A stretch of DNA of 64,000 nt from Malurus cyaneus samueli. Lineage: Eukaryota > Chordata > Aves > Passeriformes > Maluridae. Positions within the stretch are counted from its first letter, which is position 1. The number at the start of each line of letters is the position of its first letter. Positions 1 to 14,729 of this stretch are shown piece after piece. The notes beneath the pieces are model-generated. The model was not told the DNA's origin, did not search any database, and saw only the letters and a program-made list of their open reading frames with translations. The translations under genes were made by a program, and so were the position numbers. The DNA lies in assembly GCA_009741485.1 (NCBI GenBank), contig CM019214.1:22466267-22530266 (forward strand), written 5' to 3'.

Positions 1-2764
1 GTATTGAATTTCACTAGTTCAGAAGGTGAAGCTTCTATGAAGCTTTTTACATTTTCCCCTTTTTGTTGTTGTTGGGGTTTTTTTGGGTGGTTTTTTTGTT
101 TGTTTGCATTTATCATTCTATTCATAATACTTTTATGTCATGGCATCCTGTTAGCCCCTTTGAAAAGCATATTTAAGCCAGTAAGGACAGCATGGAAGAA
201 TAACTTCAATAATACTCCACAATCTGATGTTGATTTTGGCACCATCATGTCTGAACTCATTTGATTTGGGATGTACCTGCCTTCCCAGTCTCTCTGAGTG
301 CTCAGGGACCACCACTGTCTTCCAGAGCTCCTTGTACATATGCACAGACCTCCCTAAGCCCTTTGGACCACCAATGCTGAAGGTAAAGCAATGGGCTTTG
401 ATAGCCTGAAAAGAAGGGTCTAGGTATTACATAAATCTCAATATTTTATTTTCCATCAAACTTAAATACGAGTGATTAACATTCTTAATAGTTTAATATT
501 AGATCTTTCTGCATCCTAATTAGTATTTGTATAGAAATTACATAAATTGTATTTTTCAAGATTTAAAGTGGGCAGAATTCCCAACAATCTCTTTTCTCAT
601 ATTTCTAAATTCCATTTCAAGTAAATTGTGGCTCAGTGTAATAAATAGCAGAAAAAAAGGCAGATGGAGAATGTGAGCCATAACTTCAGGAATAATGCCA
701 TAGTTATAATGAGAAGTCAAAAGACTGTTTCTCTTTTTTAAGGCAAATGCCTTGTGTTTTCTTTGAGCATATGTTGTTATTTTCGCAGAGGTGCACAAAA
801 TCCTAGTGCAGTTCTTACATTCCAATTCAAAAGGCCGAGGTTTTCTACAAATTAATCTCACAATCTCAGATGGGCCATTTTAGGGGATTGTAACAGCTGT
901 TTGTTTACATTGATTGTTTAGGATGCACATCAATTCCCATGAAACTACTCCCTTTGCAAATTCACAGCTTTCCTTAAATCTCTTGTTCAGTTCAAAATGG
1001 GCAAGTATGGTCTCTGTCTGAAGGTTAAATTGGTTTAAAAACAATGAGTTTGTTGACAGAGCAAAGTACATTTTGATGATTTTAAAATATTCTGCCAACA
1101 CTACAGAAAAGAACTACATCAAAAGCAATCCAGACCTGTTCACTCTTTGCTTTGAATGTGCATCATCAGTGATGTCAGTGGGACTGCAGTAAAACAGTTG
1201 TTAATTAACTTATGTCCCTTCTCATGGGGCTGCAGGATAAAAGCACAAAATGTTGCGGGAGCAACCTGAAGAGCAAATATTAGTTTGTTTGTTTCTTTAT
1301 TAATAATTTATCATGGATTGTTATCAAATTCTCCCAACCTGTGGCGACATCCCCAGGACTGCAGCCCATCAATCTTGCTCCATCCTGATCATTATGATAC
1401 AAGAGTTACTGTGAGACTTGCTCCTGCAAATGCTTCTTGCCCCAGTATGAATTCAGTTTTGCTTGGCACCTTGGAGGAACAGTGTCTTTTTGAATTATAC
1501 CTTTGCAAACCGAAAAAAAAGGGAGGCTTCAAACCTAAAATGGAATTAGTTTAAATTAAATTGTAGTTGTTTTATGAACTGTCCTGCAAATAGAGAATCA
1601 GAGCATAATAGTAGTTCTTATATGAAGATCAGAAAGTAAAACAGACCAAAAATCACCCAAACCCCAGTTCCTCTTATTATGCTTTTCTGGAGAAAACATG
1701 CAGGGAATAAACATTGAAAATTGATATTATTTCAACATCCTTAATTTATTAAGGCTTTATGTGTGGATAATTGTTCCTTTAATTTAAAACAATGGCCAGC
1801 ACTTGCCTCTTCAGACATTCCCATTTGTTCTTTTGACTAGGTGAAAAGTGTTGACGCTGAGAGTCGTTTTACATCAGGCAAAAACTGAGACTTTTTGCTC
1901 TCATGCTCTTCAGCTCATAGAGAATGCTGTGAGCTATCCTAGAAACAGCAAACATGTCAAGCTTCTCTAGCAAAGAGTAGAATCCCATTCTGTGCAGCCA
2001 TATCTGGTTACTGCCTTCTTCACATATCTCTCCTTTCTACATGTCCTGTTTCATAAACCACTGGCATCCCAGTGCCTGTGCAGTGAGCAGGAGTGCTGTA
2101 GAAGTCATGTATATGAAAAACAGCAATATAAATTTTGCAGAGGCAGGCAGGTTTGATTTTGAAATGTCCCAACTTTTGACTGTTTGACTTATGACCTTCC
2201 CTGACATTTTTAGTTAATTTTTAAACAAGTTTTTAGAGTTAGAAACCCCCCAAAAAATCTCTTTGCATGCTGCGTTGATATCCACACAGGTTTTGTACCT
2301 GTTCTTCCTGGATAGCTGTCCTGTAACCTCACTCCTTGCATAGCTAGAAGCTTTTTTATTTCCAGATTCAAACAATATTAATCCTTATTGCAACTGGGGC
2401 CTTTTAAACAGTTCTCTTCCAATTTGTGATTGGAAGCATCTCTCCATTTCACATAGAGTCACGTTCCCTCTGGTTTTGTTTAGCTGATCAGCAAACTCTT
2501 TTACCATTTTGATACAGGAGATTCCTTAAAATCTATTTATTCAGGCCTTTGATGTCTCTACTGACAGTATGTCATGTGTACATGCTATCATCATATTTAC
2601 ATTTTTCAGTATCAGCTCATCAGTAGCTCCTAATTATTCTGGCACTGATTAGTGCCAGTGATTAAGGTTGTTACCATTACCTGTTGACACTACACATTCA
2701 TCCCATTTCTAGTCCCGAATGAGATTCTTCCTAAATTTTATCCTGACCTTCCTCCCTGAACCAA

Positions 2765-2827
2765 ACCAAACCAAACAACAACAACAAAAAAAAAAAAAAA
2801 AAAAAAAAAACCAAAAAAAAAAAAAAA
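2765..2827. repeat. A-rich simple repeat
   Basis: A CCAAA/CAA-type run grades into two long A tracts separated by CC. It could be the decayed tail of a retroposed element, but no element body is recognisable next to it. Confidence 0.85.
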
Positions 2828-5800
2828 CACCAACAGAATGACAGTGCTATAATAATGTTCTGAAATCAGTAGTTCACTTGGTGTAAAGAAGTGAAAATAT
2901 AATCACTTAATTAAAATTTCATTTAATGAAAAGTTTGGAAGAGTTATAATTGAGATCCATGTTATAGTTGAGTTAGAGTTCAGTCATACTGGAGACACAA
3001 CAACAGGAATGCCAAGCAGCTGTATTAGGCCAAATGAGAAAGTCACTTAGCTGTGGATGAAACTTGTCATGAGAGTAATATTGATTGTACTTTTAAGCTG
3101 AGGCATTTCTGTTCCACAAATGGCAAAGAAACAGAACAATTAAGCCCATAAACCAAAACCCCATCAGACACATGAACAGCTTTCATGCTATTTCAATGTT
3201 TCATAGGAAAACAAAGGTGCAGATTTTAGGTGCTTCTTAAAGAATTGGACTTTCCCTACAATGTGTCAAAGCCTAGTCAAGCAAGCAGAGATGGGGAGGA
3301 ACGGTGACATAGATTAGAAGATACTTGAAATCCCAAGGAGAGGGTTCCCAGTGGAAGCAGAAAAAGAACACGAGCTTCGCACTAGCAAGGAAAGCTGTTG
3401 TCACTTCTTATTCTTAAAAATAGCACAGACTAGGAGCCTTGCCAGTCCCAGCAAAGCAAAAGTATTGAATACAAAGTTGGGAGTTTTTTTTCAAGCAGAG
3501 GAAACATTGGCAAACCTTGGAGGTGGGAAAAGCAGACAAAACCAAAGTAGGATGAGAAGTTCAGATATGGGGGTGGGAACTCAGTACCACTGGAATTTTG
3601 CAGCACTGAATTTTGTGGCACATCAGGTAGAATATATGAATTTTTCAAGCTGGATGGTAAAGACAGTGACTAGAAATGATTCTGGCATTACATAAAACCA
3701 TGAGCCTTTTTTCATTAAAAAGTGTGAACTAAGACTAGAGGGTAAGTAGAGGCAGGGACAGCCATTGTGTTCAGATTGAAAGGTCTAGGGTTCTTCAAGA
3801 TCTCTGCTGTATTGCAGCGGTTCACCAGAGAGCATGGGCTACTGGACGGTGTCTCTTGATTTAAAAAAAAAAAAAAACCGTATCTTTGAAGGCAAGCGTT
3901 TAAAAATGTTGGTTTTTTTTTTTTTTTTAATTGAAAGATCATCAGGAGATATCCAGTTATTTTACAGCAATACTGAGACTTTGATTCTCCTAGCCAAATT
4001 CTCAGTTTCAGTTCCCTTATGCATATATAACCTGCAAGTAGAATTGGAAAGAGACTGTGTGTGACAATTCTTTGCAAGAGAAATAAAATCCTTTTTATCG
4101 TCATGCATTTAAGCAAGATGTGTTTGAAGCATTAAATGAAAAATACATTTTCTTTCTGCTAGATGAGATAATATTAAAACTAGGTAGCTTCTTATTGCAG
4201 TTAGTCTACTACCTTTAGATTTCACTTGAAGGGTAAAAGAAACGGTGCTGGTATTAAAAAATATTTCTAATATCACCTCAGATATTCTAGCAATCAAAAT
4301 GAAATCTAATATTGAAGTACAGACTTTTTTTCTCTCTTCTGCCCTTTTATTTAGAGCATGAGAAGGAATTAAATGAAAATGCAAACAAAGAATGAAAGAT
4401 GATACATAGCATAGAATGATCAACAGAAAAAAACCCAGTGAGAAATAAATGTCTTGTATCCACCTTGAAATATTCTATACACTTTGTTGCAAAAGTGAAT
4501 AGATATTTTTATGGATTCCAGAAGTGCATGTTTGTGCCTCTTATTGAAAATAAGTTTTTCCAAGACACTGATTTCAAAGGATGTGCTGTTCTACACTCAT
4601 CAATTGTGTAGGTCCATAACGTCCATTAGACTAAAGAAGGGAGAAAGAAAGAAAATGAAAAAACTCACCTCAATTGAGAAGTAAAAAGAAAAGTTGATTC
4701 TTTGCCTAAATATTTGTTTCACTGCTGCCATCTTAAATTAGACTTACCTGGTTCACAATAAGGGAAAGCAATTAAGCTCTGTTGTTATTTTCTGTAGATA
4801 CAGCTCACAGTGTCAGGGATTGCTGCAGTATCACTCACCTCAAAGGATAAAACTCCATCGGATCAGTAGAAGGTCATTTTAAGTCATAGTGCATGAAAAA
4901 GAAACAGTTATAAATGAAAAAAATTGCAAATTTAGTTTTGTGAAGAAGTTTTCTATAGAACGAAAAATTTACTCAAACCAGTAAATGCATCTTATCTCTG
5001 ACATATTCAGATTTGATATTTAAATCATGACATGATTTTTAACAAAAAAAGCACCCAGGAACTAAGAAAAGTAGTTTTTAAAATTATTTTGGGTTACTTA
5101 TGTAAAAAACAAATCAGTGATATAGAAGATTGGAAAATAGATATTAGGTTCCTAAAAGATGTAAAAATCTAAAGTTAAATTGTGGTGCCACTTTCAATTG
5201 TCTTTTCTCATTCCACATTATCTGAAGTTACCCAGGAAAATAGAAGCTGCTCCAGTTTCAACAGGTTATCATGCCTTTTTGGATGTATTTTCTGGCTTTA
5301 TTGAGTATATACAAAGTGTGTGGGGAGAACGATCAATCATTCTGGAATATATCCTAATTAATTTTGAAATTAATATTCTCCTCTGTTTTTTCTGTGCAAG
5401 CACTCAATCAATATTTGAGAGCATGCTATTTCTAGGGGTTTGTTTACATTAGAGTAGTCTTGTCCCAGTCTGTCACCTCAAGCTTTTCAATTATTTTCAG
5501 AATCTCAGATAAGCTTGACTGAAAGCCCTAATCTTTTCGTTCATGTCTTCATTAAAGATGGCATGAAAATCAATCCTTCATTAAGATCTGTTGAACAAGG
5601 CCAATGCTGCTGGAGAAATGCTGCTACATTGCCAGCCAGGGTGAATCAAGTGCTTAATGAGACTCTCTTCTGATTGCTAATGTCTCCTTATTAGCAAATG
5701 CATGAAAGAAAAATTAATCTTAGCACCTTACCAGGTTAAACAAGCAAATCAGAAGGGGCATATTTGTTCCAAGAGCAAGAACAATTGAGAGAAAAAGCAC

Positions 5801-8800
5801 ATAAATCACCTAGGGAAAATCCCAGAAATAATACTGTGCATGCAAATTACGAGAGTGATGGGAAGATCTGAGGATTCTCAAAGCTCATAACATTGAAGAC
5901 TCATAAATCTGAATCTGTTCAGTTAATTTTAGGATCTGTTTTGTATCAGCCTAAGTGGAGATGAAGTGGAAAGCAAATATTTAATATGAACAAGTGAATC
6001 TCAGAATAAAATACAAACATTCGCTATAGATAATTTAAACTGAAAATACCTTTAAAAATGTGGGAGAACTGACTCTGCTTATAAGTTTTGCTACTTATTC
6101 TACTGCTCCTTATGGACCAAAAGAACCTCATTCTAAATTTATGGATACGTCTTGTTACAGTGCAAGGCAGGGAGATTTGGTTGTTGAATCTATTTGTTTT
6201 TAAACAGAACTCCAAGTCAGTTGTTTTTGTGTTAGCATTCAGTGTGGCATTTATCAGGCTAATATCAGACAAATACTAATCATTTCACTTTCACTTTATC
6301 AGTAAACAATGGACAATTCTGCAACAGAATTCCTCTCATCTTGAAGAAACTGTCTACAAGAAGCCAGATTTTTTGTGCTCAAGAAATGCTGGGGTTTTGG
6401 TCTGCATCAGCTCTCGGTGGGAGCTGTGTAGAGAGACTGCAATTATGGAAGTCTACTTTGTAAAGGTGTACATGTTGATGGGATAAATCCTACCAGTAAA
6501 AAGAGTTTGCTGCTTATTTGCAGGAATTTCACTGCTTTATAGCCCAGTTTTATTTGAATGGGCACAGCTTGAAATCTTTGGCTGCAGCTCAGCTTTTACA
6601 GAATTTTCAGATCTAGGAGACCAGGGGAAAAATCTTACATTACAGCTAAAGCAGAAACTGAAAACCTTTAAAATGTGAGAAAACATAAAAATCAAACAAA
6701 GGAAAAAACAGAAAAGCAGGATTGATGTGTAAAGTTTTGTTCAATGTTGTTATAGGCCATTATACAGATGTTACTCCCTGTGTTAGGCATCTCACATATT
6801 TGAGGTTAATTCCTGAAATTGTGCAGATTTAAACATAGTTAGACACAACTCTTGAGTACTTGTACTGACTTTGAGAACTCAATGTTATCCTGATTTCGGT
6901 GCCTCATACCTTGCCATTCTCATTTTTCTAGCTTTATTTCTGCTTCTATTTTTAAGTGACCAGGCGTAAGTTAATATGGCCAAATTCAGTAGAAAATGAC
7001 TAAGCACTCTAAAGTCCATTCTTTAGTATTTTGGTCAGAAGTGGCATCTCTTATTAGCTATGCTAAAAATCTCTTCACAGATTTTAGTGAAAGCTGTGAC
7101 CAAAAAAATAAAGTCCCCTTGTCTTTCCAGCCATTCCCTACCAAAACCTTTTCCTTTCTCTGAGACAGAGCATTGTCCTGCCCCACTCACTGCTGGCTTG
7201 CTCATAGACATTTCTTCTCAGCCTTGGTAATAGCTTGGTCTCTGAGCCTGATTCAGTGGAGTCATCAGCAGCTTCATAACACAATCATTTAACTCCACCA
7301 AGCCCAGCTCTATCACACTTGCTTTCTCTGAACGTTCCTCTTCAGCCACATTGTCCCAGCCAGGTAGAGGATGTTTGCCTAAGCCCAGACTTTTCAGGAG
7401 GAGGAGCCTTGCTGCTCTGTTTAATTCAGTTCTTTAGATGCATCTAACACTGGAAAAATATTTCCAACCCCTCCATTCTGGAGGCTGCTGTTCAGAGCCC
7501 TGTTCTTTGGGTGGCCTGCCCCAGTCTGTGCTTTCTGACAGGTGTGAAAATTGGGAACCCAACCAAGAATAGAAATGGTGGCATGTTCTCATCCCCAAGG
7601 AAAGAAAAAAAAAATCCAGCCAAGCAAAGAATTTAATTAATTCCCACCTGAATGATAGCACAGAGAAATATCTTTAGGTATGTCTTAAAAATTAAAAATA
7701 ATTGGAGTAGCCATTTTTAAAATGACATTTGGGAGTGAATTCCAGAGAGAGAAACTAAGAATCCTTGTTTAACATATAGAAGATAAACACCTTTGCTAAT
7801 ATTGACTAGCATTGCAAAAGGAGAGACATAGGTGGCCACAAAAACTGTCCCTGAATGCTTTCCTAGGTCAAGAGCAGCATCCTAAATTCTGTCTGCAGAT
7901 AGCCATGGAAAACTGTGGCATCTTGATACCACCTGGATTGTCACCTAATGCCCCATAATTTGGAGAACCCCACAATTTGCTTCAGCTCTCTTGACCCATG
8001 ATTTTGAGAGCCTGGAATGAGAACAGTCTGGAGACTGTACACAGAAGTGTTGAAACCCCTGGCTAGCAGAGGCAATTATCCTGGCTACTCTTGCTCCCAT
8101 GTATTTTGTGACCACCAAAGGTCACCAAGGACAGGAAAAAACCCAAATGCCCAAACAAAAAGCCCTGCTGAAAGGAAGATCTTACTCTTATATCCTCTGG
8201 TTGCTAGCCTGAGTAGGCAAGACAGGTCTATCTTACCTAGTTTTTTTCATATCCTAATAGAAGACACCATGTATAGAAAGGCATTGTAAGAAGTGAGGTT
8301 TAGGGGCAGGGATCATTAGCACCCGGCCCCAGTCTTCTCCTTTGATCTGGGAATAAAAAACAACTATCTTTTGGAAACATTCAACAGGAAAAATGTTGAC
8401 CCCCAGTGTATCCATCCCCCACAGCTGCAGGGAAGTTACTGCCACCTCACCAATGTTATTTTTACAGCATCAACAGGAGCAGAAATCACACTGCCCAGGC
8501 CCTTTGGAAATTCTGTCATTGGCTGCAGAAGTGCAGGACTTCATCTTCACCCTCATTCTGCTTTTAAGTATGTCCCCCGAATGAGTGTGCTGTGTCATAG
8601 CCAAGGTTTGAAAAGCTGCAGAGGATCTGGGTGAGTTGTTTTTGTAGACTCATTTGAAATTCAAATTTCAATTGAGTAACTGGTTTAGAAAAAAAAGTGT
8701 TATCCTACAGTTCATTATGTGACAAATAATTACATCACAAATTTCAAGTTACAAAATGTAAACATTTTCAATTGAGAACTCTTAGGAAATGCTTACATTT

Positions 8801-11800
8801 TGTCACAGTGAAAGTGTTTCTTTTACCACCACCTGACCTGAAAGCAGTTAATGGAATTTTCTCAAAATATTCTCTGTAAAAATTGGATTTGAGCAGATAC
8901 CAAATTCTAAAAGTGCATCTGTTATAACCTAGAGATGGTGTTGAAATAGATTCTTTAACAATGATGTCCAGCTTTCTCCAAACAGGTCAGCTCTTGATTA
9001 CTTTAAAGTTGTGCAATGGGATGCAAGGGAAGAGAGCAAGTGTGTGCAGGTGGCAGGAGATTTTTATCTGGAATGCTATGATAGGAAGCCAAACCCTTGA
9101 ATACTATTGGTGTCGATTCCTGATTTTTCCACTGACAGATTGTATGATCTTGAATAACTCGTCTGAACAAAACGAATCAGAAGGCTTTTAAGGATTTAAG
9201 GATTTTAAGGATTGATAGGTGAAAGCTTTAAATGATCATTTGAAGGAAATTTTCAGCTGGTGCATGCACATCCAAACAGAAGTCTGAGCAGGGATTTGGC
9301 AGTGCTAGATGAGATGCATGTGAAGGAAAGCAACTAATCCACATTCAGTTGTACTGGATGATTTCCTCATTCTAGAAAGCCAAACTTTTTTTTTTTTTTT
9401 TTTAATAGGAATACAAACTATATGATTTAATTTTATTTCCTGCGAATTCTCTGCAAATTCAGAAAAAGAAAAACTATTGAAATAGTGAAGAATGGATTTG
9501 GGGTAAATATTCTGGAGAGACATTTTAAGCAATAGAAAAGAAAAAGTGAAGAATTATTTTCTACCATAATTACATTTAATTTCCCACAGAATGCTTTGTA
9601 GATAAATGACTGGGGCCATAACCTTAATTGTTCAAAACTGTTAAGCAAATTAATCTGTGAATTTATTTAGAAGTACATCAGGTTCTCTCTTACAGTACTG
9701 GGCTTTGAAAGTTCACAGTAGGTTTCACATGAGAGGCATGAGACTGATGCTGGCAGTCAGTTTATTTGCTTAGGTTGGGACAGGAGCAAGAAGAGAAACA
9801 CTGCAAATGTTTACTCTGCATAAAATAATTTAATCACATCCATTAAGCTTGCAAGACTGAGTCAAATCACAGAAGCCTGTAGCATTGGTGAATTGCTAGT
9901 TATTCTCTGCAGAATTATGAAAAAACTTTAATGACTAACATTTCATTAATGCTGTTAATAATTAAAAACAGAATAGCGGTCAATAAGAATTACTGCCTAT
10001 AACACTTATAGGAAAATTAGTTTGAAATTGTTTTGTGTGATTCATGTTTTTTCCTGAAGGTTCTCAATCTACTGTAAAATCTGTACATACATAAAATCAT
10101 TGGGGGATCATTTAATACATCAGCAGAGCATCTCAGATAGGGATTTATGCTGTAAAACCATCGTATCATGCATTCCCTGAGAGACTGGGCTGTGCTCTGA
10201 GTCTGGAAAGTGCAGACAATTCAGTAGTGGCCCCATACCTGGCCAAGGAACAAACTTTAGGGGCATTTCCATGTTATCCCCTGGTCCATCTTTCAGAGCT
10301 GTCAGTTCTGTTATGCTGAATTTTTCTGCTGTTAAAATGGCACTCTTAAGAAAAAATACTAGTTTGTGAAAATTGTTTAGCTCTGACCTTTGAAGTACAC
10401 ATCATCTCCTTTCTGAGATTCTGATCTTTTTTGTTTTTTTTTTTCCTTTGCTGTATTTATGGTCAGAATTACATTAAGAAAAAATCCCCAAAAAACATCC
10501 AACCAAACAAACCCCCCTCACAACCAAACCACAGCACAGAAAGAACAAAACAGACTACATCTTTCCCACACCCATCCCAACTCCCTCAGACTTTTTTCCT
10601 TAGAGGAAATCAGAATTAAATTTCTCAATGGCCATATGAAGATTTGTTTTCTGATTTTGAAATTCAAAGAAGTGTACATGCCTTTTTTTTTCTCTTACAG
10701 TAAAAACAAGGAGAAACGTGCATCAATGTGTATAACACTCAGTATTTGCAAAAAGTAGCAAATTGACAACACTATCTTAAAACAATTTGTTTTAAAGGCC
10801 AAAATAAAGGCCAAATTCTCTAAATAATTTTACTAAGAAAACTGTTCAAGTTTAGCAACAACCAAGCACCACTGACCGTGAAGTAAACAGACTTGTCTTT
10901 GTATTTTGTAATTTGGTTGTCAGAGACATCATGAAGTGAAATTCAGATTCATTGTTTCTTGTGGTTTTGATGATTTTGAACCTACTTTGGGCATAATCAC
11001 AACATGTGTCCCACCATTAGTCCTGTCACAGCAGTTTTATTTGACACTGCATATTTGAATAGGAATCTCTGGGATAGAGGATGGACCATTATATCAGTTT
11101 CAACCACATGTAAGAATTTAATTAACAAAATAAATTTGTTCTGTTTGCCCTCATGGTATGTTTCCCATCCTGCCCCATAGGATATGTCCCTTGGGCAAAA
11201 TACTCCAGAAAAATAGCACTCTGGAATATCCATGTTCGCACTTTACCAGTGTTCATACAGCTCATTTGGTCGTCTGAAACCATTTTGAGTGTAAATAAGG
11301 GCAAAAATGGGGGCTTCAGAAGCAGTATTATAAAGCTAACTTAGTTTTCAGAGCTTGGTTGCAATTTGCTGGATCTGAAATTAATAAACATAAATAATAA
11401 ATTGGAAACCTGTGAGAGAATCAGGTTATACTTTTATCAGCATGTTGTTACCTCCAAGAAGAGACCTGGGTCCCACAGTGGAGCACTGGGCATTCTGTGT
11501 TTGTGACTCACTGAATCCATTTAAAATATTAAGGATGCTCGGTAAAATTTGCATTCCTTTTTTCTTGCTTATCTTGCAATTTAAGCCCCGAAGTAGCTAA
11601 TTTTTAACTTGCTACAATAAATTAGCTTGCTGACTAATTTTGCTTTTAATAATCCCTTTAGGCTCTCAGAAACCTCTAGGTTCTCAGTGACTTGAGAAGA
11701 TAAATTATACAGGAGAGTTTGAAAGGTTTATTTATGTTGTCATTCTGCTATTTTGTGATCCAAGCAAGTGGCCTGCAAGTCATTTTTGAGAATTACAGAC

Positions 11801-13270
11801 AACCTTTTGCTCTTGAAACCTAGGCATGGAGGTTTCAGCAGCATTTCTCTTTCCATTTTGCTTCCCTTTTTATCTTCATTTATTTTAAGAGTGTAATTTC
11901 CTTTTTCTTTTCATTCCTTCTGTAGTCTCTGCACCAGATTTCATGGATAACACATTGGTATACTTCAATATTGCTTTCATTTTGTTAAATGTGATGTGAA
12001 CTGGGTACTATTTGAATCTGAAATGACCTTTGAAGAATAATGAGTCACTAGGTTTGAAACAGGCCTAAAAGGATTCTCTTGGTGATGATCATCTGAATCC
12101 TAAATACTGCTTATTTTATAGTATCAGAAACTGCAGTGCCAGAACATCCTCGAATGACAGTGAGATAAAAAGTAATTGGGCCATTCTAATCTGGCTGCAA
12201 TATAATTACATAAATAAAAATAAAATTTAAATATTAGCATAAAATAGAAAATAGGAACAACATAATTGCACCTGAAACTGCCTTTGGAAAAACACTGAAG
12301 AACTTCTCCATGATCACAACAAAATAGATTAAGCTACTTCCTGCAATAAAATTGGATTGACTTTTTTATATCTTCCAGGTACGAGTATAAGGCCCACCTG
12401 CAAAATAACAAAAAGCAATAATATTTTGCTCTTACGTATTCCAAAGGCTTTGAAGGCTTTATTCATTTAATAATACTAGAATGCTTTTTGCAAAGGGTGA
12501 ATGTAGAAGCTCTCTTCCTTTTTTGATAGATCCTCTCCCACATCACAGTTCTCTTTATGCTTCATTTCTGTAGAAGTGAGACAAGCGGCAACACCTCTAC
12601 ACACTTTTTGCCCAGTGCCCTTTTGCTGAGTGGGTCTGGTGAGTGCAGACAAAGTTATCAGGTTGTACAGAAGAAGGGAAGGAAAGGATGCATCACCTTC
12701 TCCTTCTTTTAAGGAGACTGGGAAAAATTATATAGTATTTTATTCTGCTTCAGCACCCTAAGTATTATTCTGTATTTCAAGGAAATAAAATTGAATAAAA
12801 GCAAGCAGGTGTATAAAGCTGTCTAATAGCAGTAATCTTCCACAACTTCAGGATCTACAAAAAACTGGGACAAATTCTTCCAACAGAAAGGTAAGGCACC
12901 AATTTCTCCAACAGAGAAGCAAGGCACATACCAACCTCAGATTAAAGACTCTAAGAAAACAGGTATATTTCCTCCTCCTGAGAACACAGTGGCCTCTCCT
13001 TAACGAGATCACTGTTCTCTCCATGTCCATTTGTGGAAGTGTTCCATGTGATTTTCTTTCCAGGAGAATGGGGGCAGTATGAAGGTTAGCTCTATAACTT
13101 TTGTATGAAATCCCATAGCTACTCTAGAAGAAAATAATAACATTGAGGTCATGATAGCTGTGTCTTATTTGGTGTCCATAATATGCAATTTTTGTATTAT
13201 AAATAAGAGGGAAACAGTAGCCTTTTCCCATAGGCCTTGCAGTCAATAATTTAGCTCTGAAACTGTGAGA

Positions 13271-13334
13271 AATGGACATGCTACCAGTGTGTTGCATCAG
13301 GTAATGGACATGCTACCAGTGCGTTGCATCAGGT
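13271..13334 (+). repeat. Two-copy tandem duplication, 32-bp unit
   Basis: A 32-base unit beginning aatggacatgctaccagtg occurs twice back to back with a single T/C difference. This is a recent local duplication with no coding context. Confidence 0.9.
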
Positions 13335-14729
13335 GGCAGTTTATTTGTTAAATGAAAAAAGAATCACATATTACCTTGCTTGTCCATCTACTGCACTGGG
13401 ATACGCATGTGGCTGAGATCAGACCCTCTGAGAGCACAGAGCACCAGGCTGTGTGAAGGGGAAATGAGAAAAATGGAGGAAAAGCCACACTGAGTGTGAA
13501 AATGAAATATAATTGGGAATATGAGAACCTATAAAATCTTTAGAGCGACCATTAGAATGCCCCCACCTTCCCAAGGTAATGAAAGCCTGACTCTGCTGTT
13601 GCTCTTGTACTTGTGCCCATTTCCAGCCTACTCAGTGATGTTCTTCATGGAATAACAATGTGTTTTCTCTTAAAATCCATTCAGAGGTCAGGTTCTCTCT
13701 TTTACAAGAATGCTTGAGCCAAACAATAAGAATACTAGGGGTGAAAAGCATTTAGTCACCTTACACTGAAGAAAACCATGTATAGTGTATTTTTGTTCTG
13801 ACCATTAGGAACAGGACAAAGAATGACAACTTAGAACTAGGTTTGGAAACTGTGTAAGATATGATAACAGAAATTGAAATTGAAACACAAGTACTTAGAA
13901 TTAGAGAGAAAAAAATCAGTCCTTTTATGTGCAAGATTGTGAGCACTGGGTAAAATTCAAAATTTTTATACCTACAGAAAACAGCCACCCTAGCAGCAGT
14001 TTTGTTCTGCCCTTACTAGTGTAATTCTGAAGAACCTGTCACTGACAAAGTCCTTCTATGCAGAACAGTAATTCTTTAAGTAGAAAATCTAAATTAATGG
14101 TCCAATTCTAAGTCCTCAGCACAGAGACCCTTCCATGTTGTATAGGTGATTGGAGTTTTTGGAAATGGGTAAAAGATTTCTAATGAAGTGTAAAACAGTG
14201 GCAAAAAGGTTTCTCTGTTAAGCAAACTCCTCTAGTTGGTTTTAGACAGATTTATTTCAAGGGGTGACAACGAAGCCCTCTAATTTTCAGGCTGCTGCAA
14301 AAGGTTATTTTGCCTCCTTGGACACGTTAGGCTTGTCATGGCTTCACTCTTGTTTCCATTATGTTCTGACAGGTACGGAGGAGTCAGGACAGGGATATCT
14401 AGGTTTTGCCACCTTGAAGTACCTATTTTTGTGTTATGATTTGATGAGACATCTACTTCAAACTTGGAAAAAAAAAATACAGGTTTCTCCTGTAGGCAAG
14501 TTAAAGGTGTCTGAGGAAACATGTGAGAAAGGAAAGGGATGGCTCCCCTCAGATATGTAGCAGATCCAACTCTTGATTGCCTTCAAAACCAATCAGCAGT
14601 TTTTTGTAATTATGGAATCATACATGTTTTAAGGGACAGTTTATATCCAGTTTAAGGGACTTTTTAAAGACTTTTTGAAGTAAATCAAATTAGAGTGTGT
14701 TGCTTAGTGTCTTGTTGAGTTTTGAATGT

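Larger units (their letters stand above)
1..14729. other. Intergenic DNA upstream of PRPS2, no gene recognised
   Basis: This stretch is AT-rich with frequent stops in all frames. The only open frames are short (about 60-135 codons), with no family resemblance I can recognise, no codon bias and no convincing splice-site structure. It contains simple A/T tracts (for example near 2,786, 3,860, 3,909 and 9,387) and a few very short duplications. By conserved amniote gene order the next gene to the left should be FRMPD4, but I see none of its coding sequence; a 3'UTR or distant enhancers could be present without being recognisable by eye. Confidence 0.6.
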
